From an uncultured Bacteroidales bacterium (GTDB taxonomy: Bacteria; Bacteroidota; Bacteroidia; Bacteroidales; Bacteroidaceae): a stretch of DNA of 41,222 nt. Of this stretch, positions 1 to 7,330 are shown piece after piece; the first letter of the stretch is position 1; every line of letters begins with the position of its first letter. The notes under the pieces were generated by a model. It did not search any database. It saw only the letters and a list, made by a program, of their open reading frames with translations, and had not been told where the DNA came from. The stretch lies in assembly GCA_902768125.1 (NCBI GenBank), contig CACXKA010000018.1:1-41222 (forward strand), read 5' to 3'. Both the position numbers and the translations under genes were made by a program.

Positions 1-322
1 GCTCGCGGCACTCCTTGCTGCCCGTAGCAGCATTCATCGCCATCGCGGTGAGGTAGTGACCACCCACATGGCCGTCCAGTCCGTCCCAGTTGGGATAGGT
101 CGGTTTCTTAGGAGTCAGTCCAGCTTCCTTACGGTAAGGAGCCAACAATCGGTCGCAGTCATACTGCAGTAACGTCTTGATATTCAAGTCACGCGCCTTC
201 TGGAGCGGTCCGTCCAGCAAAGTTACATCACCCAGCGGAAACTCATCGTTGTAGAGTTTGTCTTGTGCCACAGCCATCAGTCCGAAAGCCAGAAGCAGGG
301 AAAGGAAAAGAAATCGTTTCAT
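1..322 (-). CDS. Secreted GH127-like glycoside hydrolase, N-terminal part (cut by window edge)
   Basis: The reading frame opens at an ATG (complement of 320-322) and runs off the left edge, giving about 107 residues. It begins with a signal peptide (MKRFLFLSLLLAFGLMAVAQ). The mature start carries the segments LGDVTLLDGPLQKARDLN, LLQYDCDRLLAPYRKEAGL and LDGHVGGHYLTAMAMNAATG. These match the N-terminal signature of the DUF1680/GH127 family (beta-L-arabinofuranosidases and the related GH146), in which a conserved 'DGP', a 'DRLLxxxRxxAGL' and a 'GHxxGHYL' block line the active-site entrance. The catalytic cysteine/zinc region lies outside the window. In Bacteroidetes such enzymes act in the periplasm on arabinose-containing plant glycans; that role is inferred from family. 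The gene faces away from the IS remnant just upstream of it. Confidence 0.82.
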   Translation of the reverse strand, partial: MKRFLFLSLLLAFGLMAVAQDKLYNDEFPLGDVTLLDGPLQKARDLNIKTLLQYDCDRLLAPYRKEAGLTPKKPTYPNWDGLDGHVGGHYLTAMAMNAATGSKECRE

Positions 323-381
323 GATAATAATATATAATGTATAATTTAACGTGAGTTCGACGAATTATAATTCATTGAAAA

Positions 382-413
382 TTTGGTAATTAGCGATATT
401 TTCAGTACCTTTG
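382..413 (+). promoter_or_regulatory. Promoter of the IS transposase
   Basis: TTTG at 382-385, a 20-nt spacer and TACCTTTG at 406-413 match the Bacteroidetes promoter form exactly. The start of transcription is expected near 420, about 34 nt before the transposase ATG. Confidence 0.7.
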
Positions 414-454
414 TAGCGACTAAACAACAAATGTTCACTAAAAGATATCGCTAA
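390..454 (+). promoter_or_regulatory. Inverted repeat bracketing the transposase promoter (possible fold-back translation block)
   Basis: TTAGCGATAT at 390-399 is the exact reverse complement of ATATCGCTAA at 445-454. The right arm ends on the A of the transposase start codon, and the left arm lies upstream of the -7 element. Only transcripts entering from outside the IS would contain both arms, so only they could form the hairpin that hides the start codon. Confidence 0.55.
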
Positions 455-615
455 TGTTTACCGAGGACAAAGTTACAGAAATTTTTTGTATGGCAGATGA
501 TTTTTGCAAGTTATTTGATTCAATGATGGCAAAATATACGATTCCCACGCCTAAAAAGCACAAATACCATCGTTCTGGCACACTTTCCAAGTCAGAAGTC
601 ATGGTGAGGAACTGA
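454..615 (+). pseudogene. Truncated IS982-type transposase (N-terminal 51 residues plus fusion tail)
   Basis: The frame starts MFTEDKVTEIFCMADDFCKL and continues to HRSGTLSKSEVMV. I recognise this as the N-terminus of transposases of the IS982 group that are common in Bacteroidales; complete enzymes are around 300 residues. After codon 50-51 the sequence changes to that of a thioredoxin-like gene and meets TGA at 613-615, giving a 53-residue product without any catalytic DDE residue. It keeps its own promoter, so a short peptide could still be made, but no transposase function is possible. The family call is from memory of the N-terminal motif; the truncation is directly visible. Confidence 0.72.
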
Positions 616-872
616 AGGGCAAGAACATCCAGTTTGTCTATATCACTTCAGAGACTTCTCCGCTGGACAAATGGCAGGAAATGATCGGTGAAATCGACGG
701 TTCTCACTTCTATCTGACCCAAGAGCAGTACCAGTATCTCCTCAGTCACTACGACTCGACAGGCATCCCGACTTATGCGCTCTACGACGCGCAGGGACAG
801 CAGACGTACAAGCAAATCGGCTTCTCAGGCGTGGATCCGTTCAAGTTCGAGATTGAGAAAGTGCTGAAGTGA
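606..872 (+). pseudogene. 3' fragment of a TlpA/thioredoxin-like protein gene
   Basis: Reading from codon GAG at 606 gives EELKGKNIQFVYITSETSPL, then the helix-like LDKWQEMIGEIDG and the C-terminal TGIPTYALYDAQGQQTYK. This is the back half of a thioredoxin fold of the TlpA/AhpC type: a 'FVYIxxE' beta-strand, then the cis-proline loop 'GIPTY' and the last strands. The CxxC half, signal peptide and start codon are absent; the IS remnant ends where the missing part should begin. An ATG at 681 gives a 63-residue open frame, but it starts inside the fold and is unlikely to be a real gene. Most likely the IS entered an old tlpA-like gene and a later deletion removed the rest of the IS together with the gene's 5' part. 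Confidence 0.75.
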
Positions 873-877
873 GTAAA

Positions 878-912
878 GGTTAACGGTTAACGGTTAACGG
901 TTATAGGTTAAC
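878..912. repeat. Five tandem 7-bp units GGTTAAC
   Basis: GGTTAAC occurs at 878-884, 885-891, 892-898 and 906-912, with the variant GGTTATA at 899-905. It sits directly after the thioredoxin-like stop codon and before the terminator. A related AGCGGTTA motif recurs at 40017-40031. Confidence 0.85.
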
Positions 913-923
913 GAATAAAAGGT

Positions 924-951
924 CTCCCGTATAAAATACGGGGGATTTTTT
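924..951 (+). terminator. Rho-independent terminator upstream of lon
   Basis: CTCCCGTAT (924-932) pairs with ATACGGGGG (936-944, one G-U) around an AAA loop, followed by six T (946-951). It closes the thioredoxin-like remnant. Its T-tract overlaps the -33 box of lon. Confidence 0.8.
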
Positions 952-980
952 GTCTATGTGATTTTTTTTTCTTACCTTTG
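949..980 (+). promoter_or_regulatory. lon promoter
   Basis: TTTG at 949-952, 20-nt spacer, TACCTTTG at 973-980. A start near 987 would leave a leader of about 50 nt. No CIRCE-like or other heat-shock operator was noticed. Confidence 0.7.
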
Positions 981-1035
981 CACCCGTTTTAATAGAGGAA
1001 ATTGATTAAGAGAAAAACAAACAAGGAGATTGAAG

Positions 1036-3456
1036 ATGGATTTCAATTTTGATGAGATCATAGACGAAACGCCAGTGGAAGGCAAAATCAGTTTTATCAC
1101 AAGCATTGACAACCCCCTCAACAAGGGGAACATCGAGCGGGAGGTGTCGCCAGAGAACTTCATCCCGATTCTGCCATTGCGTGGCGTGATGCTGTTCCCT
1201 GAAACGATGCTGCCTATCTCGATTGGCAGGGATTCGTCGCTGAAGTTGCTGAAAGAAGCGCAGAAGAAGGACATGACAATTGCTGTGTTCACGCAGGTGG
1301 ATGATTCCACCGATGAACCTGACTACGACCAACTCTATCATACAGGTGTGATTGGCAAGGTGCAGAAGATTATCAAGCTGCCTGATGGCGGCCGTACTGC
1401 CCTACTCCAAGGCTACTCTCGTGTACGCCTGATTGAGTTGGGTTGGAACGGTGGCTACAACATTGGTCGTGTGGACAGCTATCCTGAGACAGAGCCAGCA
1501 AGAGGCAATCGCGAATACATGGCTGTGGTGGATGCTTGTCGTGAGACCGCCATCAAGCTGATGCGCACCAACGAGCAATCCATTGGTTCGGCTTTTGCAC
1601 TGAACAACATCACGGATCGCACGCTGATCATCAACTTCATTTGCTGCAACCTCAACATCAGCAACAAGGAACGTATCGTGTTGCTGGAGGAAAACAACCT
1701 GTTCGACCGTGCCTACCGTCTGTTGGGCATCTTGCAGCGTGAGTACCAGTATGTGACCCTGAAGATGGATCTCCAGATGCGCACTCGTGAGGAGCTGGAC
1801 AAGCAGCACAAGGAGTATTTCCTGCGTCAGGAAATGGAGACCATTCAGGAGCAGTTGGGCGAGTCGGGTGCTGATGAAATACAGCAGTTGCGCGAGCAAG
1901 GCAAGAAGAAGAAGTGGAACAAAGCGACTGCCAAGGTGTTCAATGAGGCGTTGGACAAGATGGCTCACATGGGCAATCACACCCCTGACTATCAGACAGA
2001 ATACACTTGGGCAAAGACGATGCTCGAACTCCCTTGGGGCGAGACGACGAAGGACAACCTCAGCCTGAGCAATGCCGAGAAGGTGCTGAACAAGGACCAC
2101 TATGGCATGGAGAAGGTAAAGGAACGCATCATCGAGCACTTGGCTGTGCTGAAGATGAGAGGCGACTTCAAGAGTCCTATCCTCTGTCTGTATGGTCCTC
2201 CAGGAGTCGGCAAGACTTCGTTGGGCAAGAGCATTGCCAGGGCGATGAAGAGGAACTACGTGAGAATGTCGTTGGGTGGCTTGCATGACGAGGCAGAGAT
2301 TCGTGGTCATCGTCGCACTTATGTGGGTGCGATGGCTGGACAAATCATCAAGAACATCAAGAAGGCTGGCAGCAGCAACCCTGTGTTTATCCTCGATGAA
2401 ATCGACAAAGTGACACAGCAAACCAATCAGGGCGACCCTGCTTCAGCCTTGCTCGAAGTGCTCGACCCAGAACAGAATGTGGCATTCCACGATAACTATC
2501 TCGATACAGATTACGACCTGTCGAAGGTGATGTTCATCGCGACAGCCAACAATATCTCCACCATTCCTGCCCCACTTCTCGACCGTATGGAGTTGATTGA
2601 GGTGAGCGGCTATCTGACTGAGGAGAAGATTGAGATTGCCAAGCGTCACCTGGTGCCCAAGGAACTGGACAACCTGGGCATGAAGGACAGCGGCGTGAAG
2701 ATTTCCAAGCGTGCCATCGAGAAAATCATTGAGGATTACACGCGTGAATCTGGTGTGCGTGAACTGGACAAGAAAATCAACAAGGTGCTCCGCAAGGTGA
2801 CTCTCAAATACGCCAAGGAAGGTGTGTTGCCCGAGGGTGAACTGAAAGTGGAGGACGTGAAGGAATATCTGGGCACAGAGCCATACAGCCGTGACAAGTA
2901 TCAGGGCAATGACTACTATGGTGTGGTGACAGGTTTGGCTTGGACAAGTGTGGGTGGAGAGATTCTCTTCATCGAGACCTCCATCAACAATGGCAAGGGT
3001 GAAAAACTCGGCTTGACAGGTAACTTGGGCGATGTGATGAAGGAATCAGCCACGATTGCCTTGCAATACCTGAAGGAACATTGCGACCTCATCGGCATCC
3101 AACCTGACTATTTCGAGAGTCACAACATTCACATTCACGTGCCTGAAGGAGCAACCCCCAAGGATGGTCCATCGGCTGGTATCACCATCGCCACTTCGTT
3201 GGCAAGTGCCATCACGAAGCGCAAGGTGAGAAAGAACATTGCGATGACTGGCGAGATCACCCTGCGAGGAAAGGTGCTGCCTGTGGGTGGTATCAAGGAA
3301 AAGATTCTGGCAGCCAAGCGTGCCGGCATCACAGACATCCTCATCTGTCACGAGAACAAGAAGAACATTGAGGACATTCCAGCCAAGTATGTGAAGGGCG
3401 TGACCTTCCACTATGTGGAGAACGTGAAGGATGTGTTAGATTTTGCACTGTTATGA
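1036..3456 (+). CDS. lon: ATP-dependent protease Lon
   Basis: Lon is a cytosolic AAA+ serine protease that degrades misfolded and regulatory proteins. The 806-residue product shows the complete family order: N-terminal substrate-binding LAN domain ([20 protein letters not shown]), a coiled-coil middle, Walker [10 protein letters not shown] (from residue 387), Walker [10 protein letters not shown], and a C-terminal protease domain with the catalytic serine in PKDGPSAG (Ser713) and the catalytic lysine in VGGIKEK (Lys754). I start it at ATG 1036, because AGGAG (1024-1028) lies 7 nt before it; a TTG six nt upstream is too close to that site. Its stop overlaps the start of tgt (ATGA), so the two are co-transcribed from the promoter at 949-980. 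Length and motifs are normal for LonA. Confidence 0.97.
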   Translation: MDFNFDEIIDETPVEGKISFITSIDNPLNKGNIEREVSPENFIPILPLRGVMLFPETMLPISIGRDSSLKLLKEAQKKDMTIAVFTQVDDSTDEPDYDQLYHTGVIGKVQKIIKLPDGGRTALLQGYSRVRLIELGWNGGYNIGRVDSYPETEPARGNREYMAVVDACRETAIKLMRTNEQSIGSAFALNNITDRTLIINFICCNLNISNKERIVLLEENNLFDRAYRLLGILQREYQYVTLKMDLQMRTREELDKQHKEYFLRQEMETIQEQLGESGADEIQQLREQGKKKKWNKATAKVFNEALDKMAHMGNHTPDYQTEYTWAKTMLELPWGETTKDNLSLSNAEKVLNKDHYGMEKVKERIIEHLAVLKMRGDFKSPILCLYGPPGVGKTSLGKSIARAMKRNYVRMSLGGLHDEAEIRGHRRTYVGAMAGQIIKNIKKAGSSNPVFILDEIDKVTQQTNQGDPASALLEVLDPEQNVAFHDNYLDTDYDLSKVMFIATANNISTIPAPLLDRMELIEVSGYLTEEKIEIAKRHLVPKELDNLGMKDSGVKISKRAIEKIIEDYTRESGVRELDKKINKVLRKVTLKYAKEGVLPEGELKVEDVKEYLGTEPYSRDKYQGNDYYGVVTGLAWTSVGGEILFIETSINNGKGEKLGLTGNLGDVMKESATIALQYLKEHCDLIGIQPDYFESHNIHIHVPEGATPKDGPSAGITIATSLASAITKRKVRKNIAMTGEITLRGKVLPVGGIKEKILAAKRAGITDILICHENKKNIEDIPAKYVKGVTFHYVENVKDVLDFALL

Positions 3457-4583
3457 CATTCCAACTACAATATAACGACTCGAAAACCAACGCGCGTGCT
3501 GGTCTCATCCATACGGATCATGGAGACATCCAGACACCTATCTTCATGCCTGTGGGCACACAAGCCTCTGTGAAAGCGGTGCATCTGCATGAACTGAAGG
3601 ATGACATCAAGGCGCAGATCATCTTGGGCAACACCTACCATCTTTATTTGCGTCCAGGACTGGAAGTGCTGGAGAAGGCAGGAGGCTTGCACAAGTTCAA
3701 TGGATTTGACCGTCCAATGCTGACCGACAGTGGTGGCTTTCAGGTGTTCTCTTTGGCAGGCATCCGCAAAATCAAGGAGGAAGGCGTGGAGTTTCGTAGT
3801 CACATTGATGGCAGCAAACATGTCTTCACCCCTGAGAAGGTGATGGACATCGAACGCTCGATTGGTGCCGACATCGTGATGGCATTCGACGAATGTCCTC
3901 CAGGCACCAGCGATTACGACTACTCCAAGAAGTCGTTGGAACTGACGGAACGCTGGCTCGACCGCTGCATTAAGCGATTCAACGAGACAGAGCCCAAGTA
4001 TGGTTATCAGCAGAGCCTCTTCCCCATCGTGCAAGGTTGCACCTACAAGGACTTGAGAGAACGTGCCGCTGAGAATGTGGCTTCAAAAGGAGCAGACGGC
4101 AATGCCATTGGTGGTTTGGCGGTGGGAGAACCCACAGAGGTGATGTATGAGATGATCGAAGTGGTGAATGCCATCCTGCCCAAAGACAAGCCTCGTTACC
4201 TGATGGGTGTGGGTACTCCTATCAATCTGTTGGAAGCCATTGAGAGAGGTGTGGATATGTTCGACTGTGTGATGCCGACAAGAAATGGACGCAATGCCCA
4301 GATTTTCACGAAGCATGGCACCATCAACCTGCGCAATCAGAAATGGGACTTTGACTTCTCACCCCTCGACCCAGAAGGAACATCCTATGTGGACACAGCC
4401 TACACGAAGGCGTACGTGCACCATCTCTTCAAGGCACAGGAAATCCTCGCCTTGCAGATAGCCTCCATCCACAACCTGGCATTCTACTTGTGGTTGGTGG
4501 GTGAGGCACGTCAGCACATCATCGCAGGCGACTTCAGCGTGTGGAAGGCAAAGATGGTGGATGAATTGGGACGAAGAATATAA
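3453..4583 (+). CDS. tgt: Queuine/preQ1 tRNA-ribosyltransferase (Tgt) lacking the zinc cysteines
   Basis: Tgt exchanges guanine-34 in the anticodon of tRNAs with GUN anticodons for the queuosine precursor preQ1. The 376-residue protein has the substrate motif DSGGFQVFS (Asp92), the GGLAVGEP segment and the nucleophile in MFDCVMPTRNGRNAQ (Asp271). What is odd is the C-terminal zinc site: the usual CxCxxC (in 'PECDCYTC') reads PEGTSYVD here, so the three cysteines are Gly309, Ser311 and Asp314. The fourth ligand, histidine in ASIHN (His340), is present. All catalytic residues remain, so I expect an active enzyme that folds without structural zinc; this may be general in this clade. The start overlaps the lon stop by 4 nt, so lon and tgt form one transcription unit. 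Confidence 0.95.
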   Translation: MTFQLQYNDSKTNARAGLIHTDHGDIQTPIFMPVGTQASVKAVHLHELKDDIKAQIILGNTYHLYLRPGLEVLEKAGGLHKFNGFDRPMLTDSGGFQVFSLAGIRKIKEEGVEFRSHIDGSKHVFTPEKVMDIERSIGADIVMAFDECPPGTSDYDYSKKSLELTERWLDRCIKRFNETEPKYGYQQSLFPIVQGCTYKDLRERAAENVASKGADGNAIGGLAVGEPTEVMYEMIEVVNAILPKDKPRYLMGVGTPINLLEAIERGVDMFDCVMPTRNGRNAQIFTKHGTINLRNQKWDFDFSPLDPEGTSYVDTAYTKAYVHHLFKAQEILALQIASIHNLAFYLWLVGEARQHIIAGDFSVWKAKMVDELGRRI

Positions 4584-4621
4584 GGTTATACATTATATAT
4601 ACATAAGAAGAAGGTAAAAAG

Positions 4622-5881
4622 GTGGTTCTATTCGAAGAAGTAAACGGAAAGCTGGTTCCTAAAGGTAGCGAGGAAGACATCAAGGCATACCTTGACTACA
4701 AGAAGGGACAGACAAAGAAGAGCCGACATCGCTCCCTGCGTTCGAGAGCGAGAGGTGGTTCCTCTGCCTTCAAGTGGTTGGCTGACCACTCCCCTCTTTC
4801 GCGACTTGACCGATACATCATCGGCAAGTTCTTGGGCACTTACTTCTTTTCCATCATCCTGATCATCAGTATCGCTGTCGTGTTCGATTTCAACGAGAAT
4901 ATTGACAAGTTCTTGCAACATGACGCACCAATGGAGGAAATCATGTTCGACTACTACCTGAACTTCATTCCCTTCTACTCCAACCTGTTCAGTCAGCTGT
5001 TCGTCTTCATCGCCGTTATTTTCTTCACCACCAAACTGGCAGACAACTCTGAAATCATCGCCATGCTTTCAACGGGCACCAGTTTCGCAAGAATCGTGCG
5101 ACCTTACATGATATCAGCTGCCATCATCGCCTTGCTCAACTTCGGATTGGGTTCGTATGTGATTCCAAAGGGCAATGTGAAACGTGTGAGATTTGAGAAT
5201 AAGTACAAGAACAGAGGACGACAGGACTTCAGTGCCAACGTGCAGTTGGAAGTGGATAGTGGTGTGATTGCCTACTTCGGACGTTATGAGGAAAGCATGA
5301 AGATGGGTTTTGAGTTCACGCTCGACAAGTTCGAGGACAAGAAACTGGTCAAGCACTTGCAAGCCATGACCATCCAATACGACACCCTCTCCTACGAGCC
5401 TTACCATTGGATCATCACGGGTTATCAGACACGTGATCTGCAAGGTATGCGAGAAATCATCCAGTCGGGCAGCAAACTCGACACCATCATTCCTATCCAA
5501 CCCCAAGACCTGATGGCTTCACGAGACATGGAGATGACGCTCACGACCCCAGAACTGAGCACCTACATTGACCGCCAGAAGGAACGAGGCTTTGCCAATA
5601 TCCAACAATTTGAAGTGGAATACTGGAAACGTGGTGCGACCTCTTTCGCCACCTTCATCCTGACCATCATTGGCGTGTCCATCTCTGCCCGAAAACGCAA
5701 GAACGGAATGGGTATTGCATTGGGTATCGGTTTGGCGTTGACCCTCACCTATATCATGTTCCAGACGGTGACATCAAGTATGGCCATCAATGCCAACTTC
5801 CCTGCTGCCATCGCTGTGTGGATTCCCAACTTCGTGTTTGCGCTCATCGCCTTGTATTATTACAAGAAAGCACCGAGATAG
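4622..5881 (+). CDS. LptF/LptG-family lipopolysaccharide export permease (YjgP/YjgQ)
   Basis: The 419-residue inner-membrane protein has the LptF/G layout: two helices near the N-terminus (YIIGKFLGTYFFSIILIISI and a second near 105-130), a third near 150-175, a periplasmic beta-jellyroll domain (about 180-330), then three C-terminal helices ending in a short basic tail. LptF/G form the channel of the LptB2FG ABC transporter that extracts LPS from the inner membrane and hands it to LptC. An LptC-like gene lies 4.4 kb downstream. No ATG precedes the first helix; GTG 4622 is the only usable start after the tgt stop. It gives an uncommon ~60-residue charged cytosolic extension (EEVNGKLVPKGSEEDIKAYL, then a Lys/Arg-rich stretch). 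The 38-nt gap to tgt suggests the same operon. Whether it is LptF or LptG cannot be decided here. Confidence 0.88.
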   Translation: MVLFEEVNGKLVPKGSEEDIKAYLDYKKGQTKKSRHRSLRSRARGGSSAFKWLADHSPLSRLDRYIIGKFLGTYFFSIILIISIAVVFDFNENIDKFLQHDAPMEEIMFDYYLNFIPFYSNLFSQLFVFIAVIFFTTKLADNSEIIAMLSTGTSFARIVRPYMISAAIIALLNFGLGSYVIPKGNVKRVRFENKYKNRGRQDFSANVQLEVDSGVIAYFGRYEESMKMGFEFTLDKFEDKKLVKHLQAMTIQYDTLSYEPYHWIITGYQTRDLQGMREIIQSGSKLDTIIPIQPQDLMASRDMEMTLTTPELSTYIDRQKERGFANIQQFEVEYWKRGATSFATFILTIIGVSISARKRKNGMGIALGIGLALTLTYIMFQTVTSSMAINANFPAAIAVWIPNFVFALIALYYYKKAPR

Positions 5882-5916
5882 TTGAGAGTTTAGAGTTTAG
5901 AGTTGAGAGTTTAGAG
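5881..5916. repeat. Direct repeat GTTGAGAGTTTAGAG, 21-nt spacing
   Basis: Two identical 15-bp copies, 5881-5895 and 5902-5916, start at the last base of the permease stop codon and fill most of the gap before the helicase gene. Low-complexity A/G/T repeats of this kind occur at several gene junctions in this window. Confidence 0.75.
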
Positions 5917-5940
5917 AATTGAAAATTGACAAAACAAAAT

Positions 5941-7215
5941 ATGTATTTTGACGAATTAGACATATCGAACGATTTGCTTGACGCACTCGATGCGATGAAC
6001 TTCGAAGAGTGCACCCCCATACAAGAGCAAGCCATCCCCAAAATTCTGGAAGGGCATGACCTGATGGGTATTGCCCAGACGGGAACGGGAAAGACGGCTG
6101 CCTATCTGTTGCCTGTGCTGGATGAACTGAGTCATGGGAACTACCCACAAGACTCAGTCAACTGCATCATCATGGCACCCACTCGTGAGTTGGCACAACA
6201 GATTGACCAGCAGGTGGAAGGCTTTGCCTACTATCTCGACGGCGTGTCATCTGTGGCTGTGTATGGAGGCAATGACGGCATCCGATTTGAGCAGGAGCGC
6301 AGAGGTTTGGAATTAGGTGCCGACATCATCATCGCCACACCAGGACGACTCATCAGCCACTTGAATGGTGGACATATAGACCTGAAGAAAGTATCGTTCT
6401 TCATCCTCGATGAAGCGGACCGCATGCTGGACATGGGTTTCTACGACGACATCATGAAGATTGCCTCTTTCTTGTCGGAGAAACGACAAACCATCATGTT
6501 CTCTGCCACGATGCCTGACAACATTCAGAAACTGGCTCAGAACATTCTGCACAACCCTGTGGAGGTGAAGATTGCCGTGTCGAAACCAGCAGAAAAGATT
6601 CAGCAGACAGCCTATCTCTGCTATGACGGCATGAAGGACAGAATCGTGGAGAAAGTGCTGAGTGACGACACCCTCGACCGTGTCATTCTCTTTGCCTCTT
6701 CCAAGCAGAAAGTCAAGGAGTTAAATATCACGTTGAAAAGGAAAGGTTTCAATGTGGGTGCGATGCATAGTGACTTGGTGCAAAGGGAACGTGAGGAAAT
6801 CATGTTGGCATTCAAGAACAGACGCATCAGCGTGCTCATCGCCACAGACATTGTGAGTCGAGGCATTGACATTGATGACATCCAGATGGTCATCAACTAC
6901 GATGTGCCACGCGATCCAGAGGACTATGTGCATCGCATTGGACGTACGGCTCGTGCCAACAGAGAAGGACAAGCCATCACGATGGTGACGCCCAAGGATT
7001 GGCAACACCTTCTCAAAATCGAACGTCTCATCGAGAAAGAGATTCCCAAACCTGACCTTCCTGAAGGATGTGGCGAGAAACCCGAAATGAGTACAGGAAA
7101 GAGACGTCACACACCAGGCAGACATGGAGGAAAAGGTCGCTACAACAAACGGGGACATGGAGGAAAACGCAACGGGAAACCCAAAAACAACCCTTCAAAC
7201 AACGCTCAACAGTAG
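5941..7215 (+). CDS. DEAD-box ATP-dependent RNA helicase (RhlE-like)
   Basis: A 424-residue RNA helicase with every superfamily-2 motif in order: Q motif (FEECTPIQ), motif I AQTGTGKT, Ia PTRELA, Ib TPGR, II DEAD, III SAT, V ATDIVSRGID and VI HRIGRTAR. The last ~45 residues are a basic Gly/Arg/Lys/Asn-rich tail (GRHGGKGRYNKRGHGGKR) typical of RhlE/CsdA-type helicases that bind structured RNA non-specifically. Such enzymes help ribosome assembly and RNA turnover, often at low temperature; the exact substrate is not visible. I use ATG 5941 rather than an upstream TTG (5926), because it directly precedes the conserved Q-motif region (YFDELDISNDLLDALDAMNF). It probably belongs to the upstream transcription unit, as no promoter-like match was seen in the repeat-filled gap. 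Confidence 0.94.
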   Translation: MYFDELDISNDLLDALDAMNFEECTPIQEQAIPKILEGHDLMGIAQTGTGKTAAYLLPVLDELSHGNYPQDSVNCIIMAPTRELAQQIDQQVEGFAYYLDGVSSVAVYGGNDGIRFEQERRGLELGADIIIATPGRLISHLNGGHIDLKKVSFFILDEADRMLDMGFYDDIMKIASFLSEKRQTIMFSATMPDNIQKLAQNILHNPVEVKIAVSKPAEKIQQTAYLCYDGMKDRIVEKVLSDDTLDRVILFASSKQKVKELNITLKRKGFNVGAMHSDLVQREREEIMLAFKNRRISVLIATDIVSRGIDIDDIQMVINYDVPRDPEDYVHRIGRTARANREGQAITMVTPKDWQHLLKIERLIEKEIPKPDLPEGCGEKPEMSTGKRRHTPGRHGGKGRYNKRGHGGKRNGKPKNNPSNNAQQ

Positions 7216-7288
7216 CGAATCCACGCAACAAACGGGGTCTTTCAACTTTTTTAACTCGCATAAAGAACAAGAACTCCATAAAAAGGAT

Positions 7289-7296
7289 TAATTTTG
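7289..7296 (+). promoter_or_regulatory. -7 element (TAATTTTG) before the outer-membrane protein gene
   Basis: TAATTTTG matches TAnnTTTG and lies 34 nt before the ATG. No TTTG is found at the expected -33 spacing, so the promoter may be weak or need an activator. Confidence 0.5.
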
Positions 7297-7330
7297 CAGT
7301 CGAAAACAATTGTTTATCACCAAATATAGA

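Larger units (their letters stand above)
351..605 (+). mobile_element. Left part of an IS982-type insertion sequence (remnant)
   Basis: This block holds a promoter, a leader hairpin and the first ~51 codons of a transposase, then stops abruptly at about 603-606 inside another gene's 3' end. The left boundary near 351 is approximate: I placed it where GTGAGTTCGACGAATT begins, next to the 12-bp palindrome GAATTATAATTC (362-373), but I cannot see the partner end. The right half of the element is missing, so it is not mobile by itself. Confidence 0.6.

Noticed and set aside
1402-2421. 339-residue frame antisense to lon
   Set aside because: It is a shadow of lon's codon pattern; lon is a clear full-length gene and the antisense product has no recognisable features.
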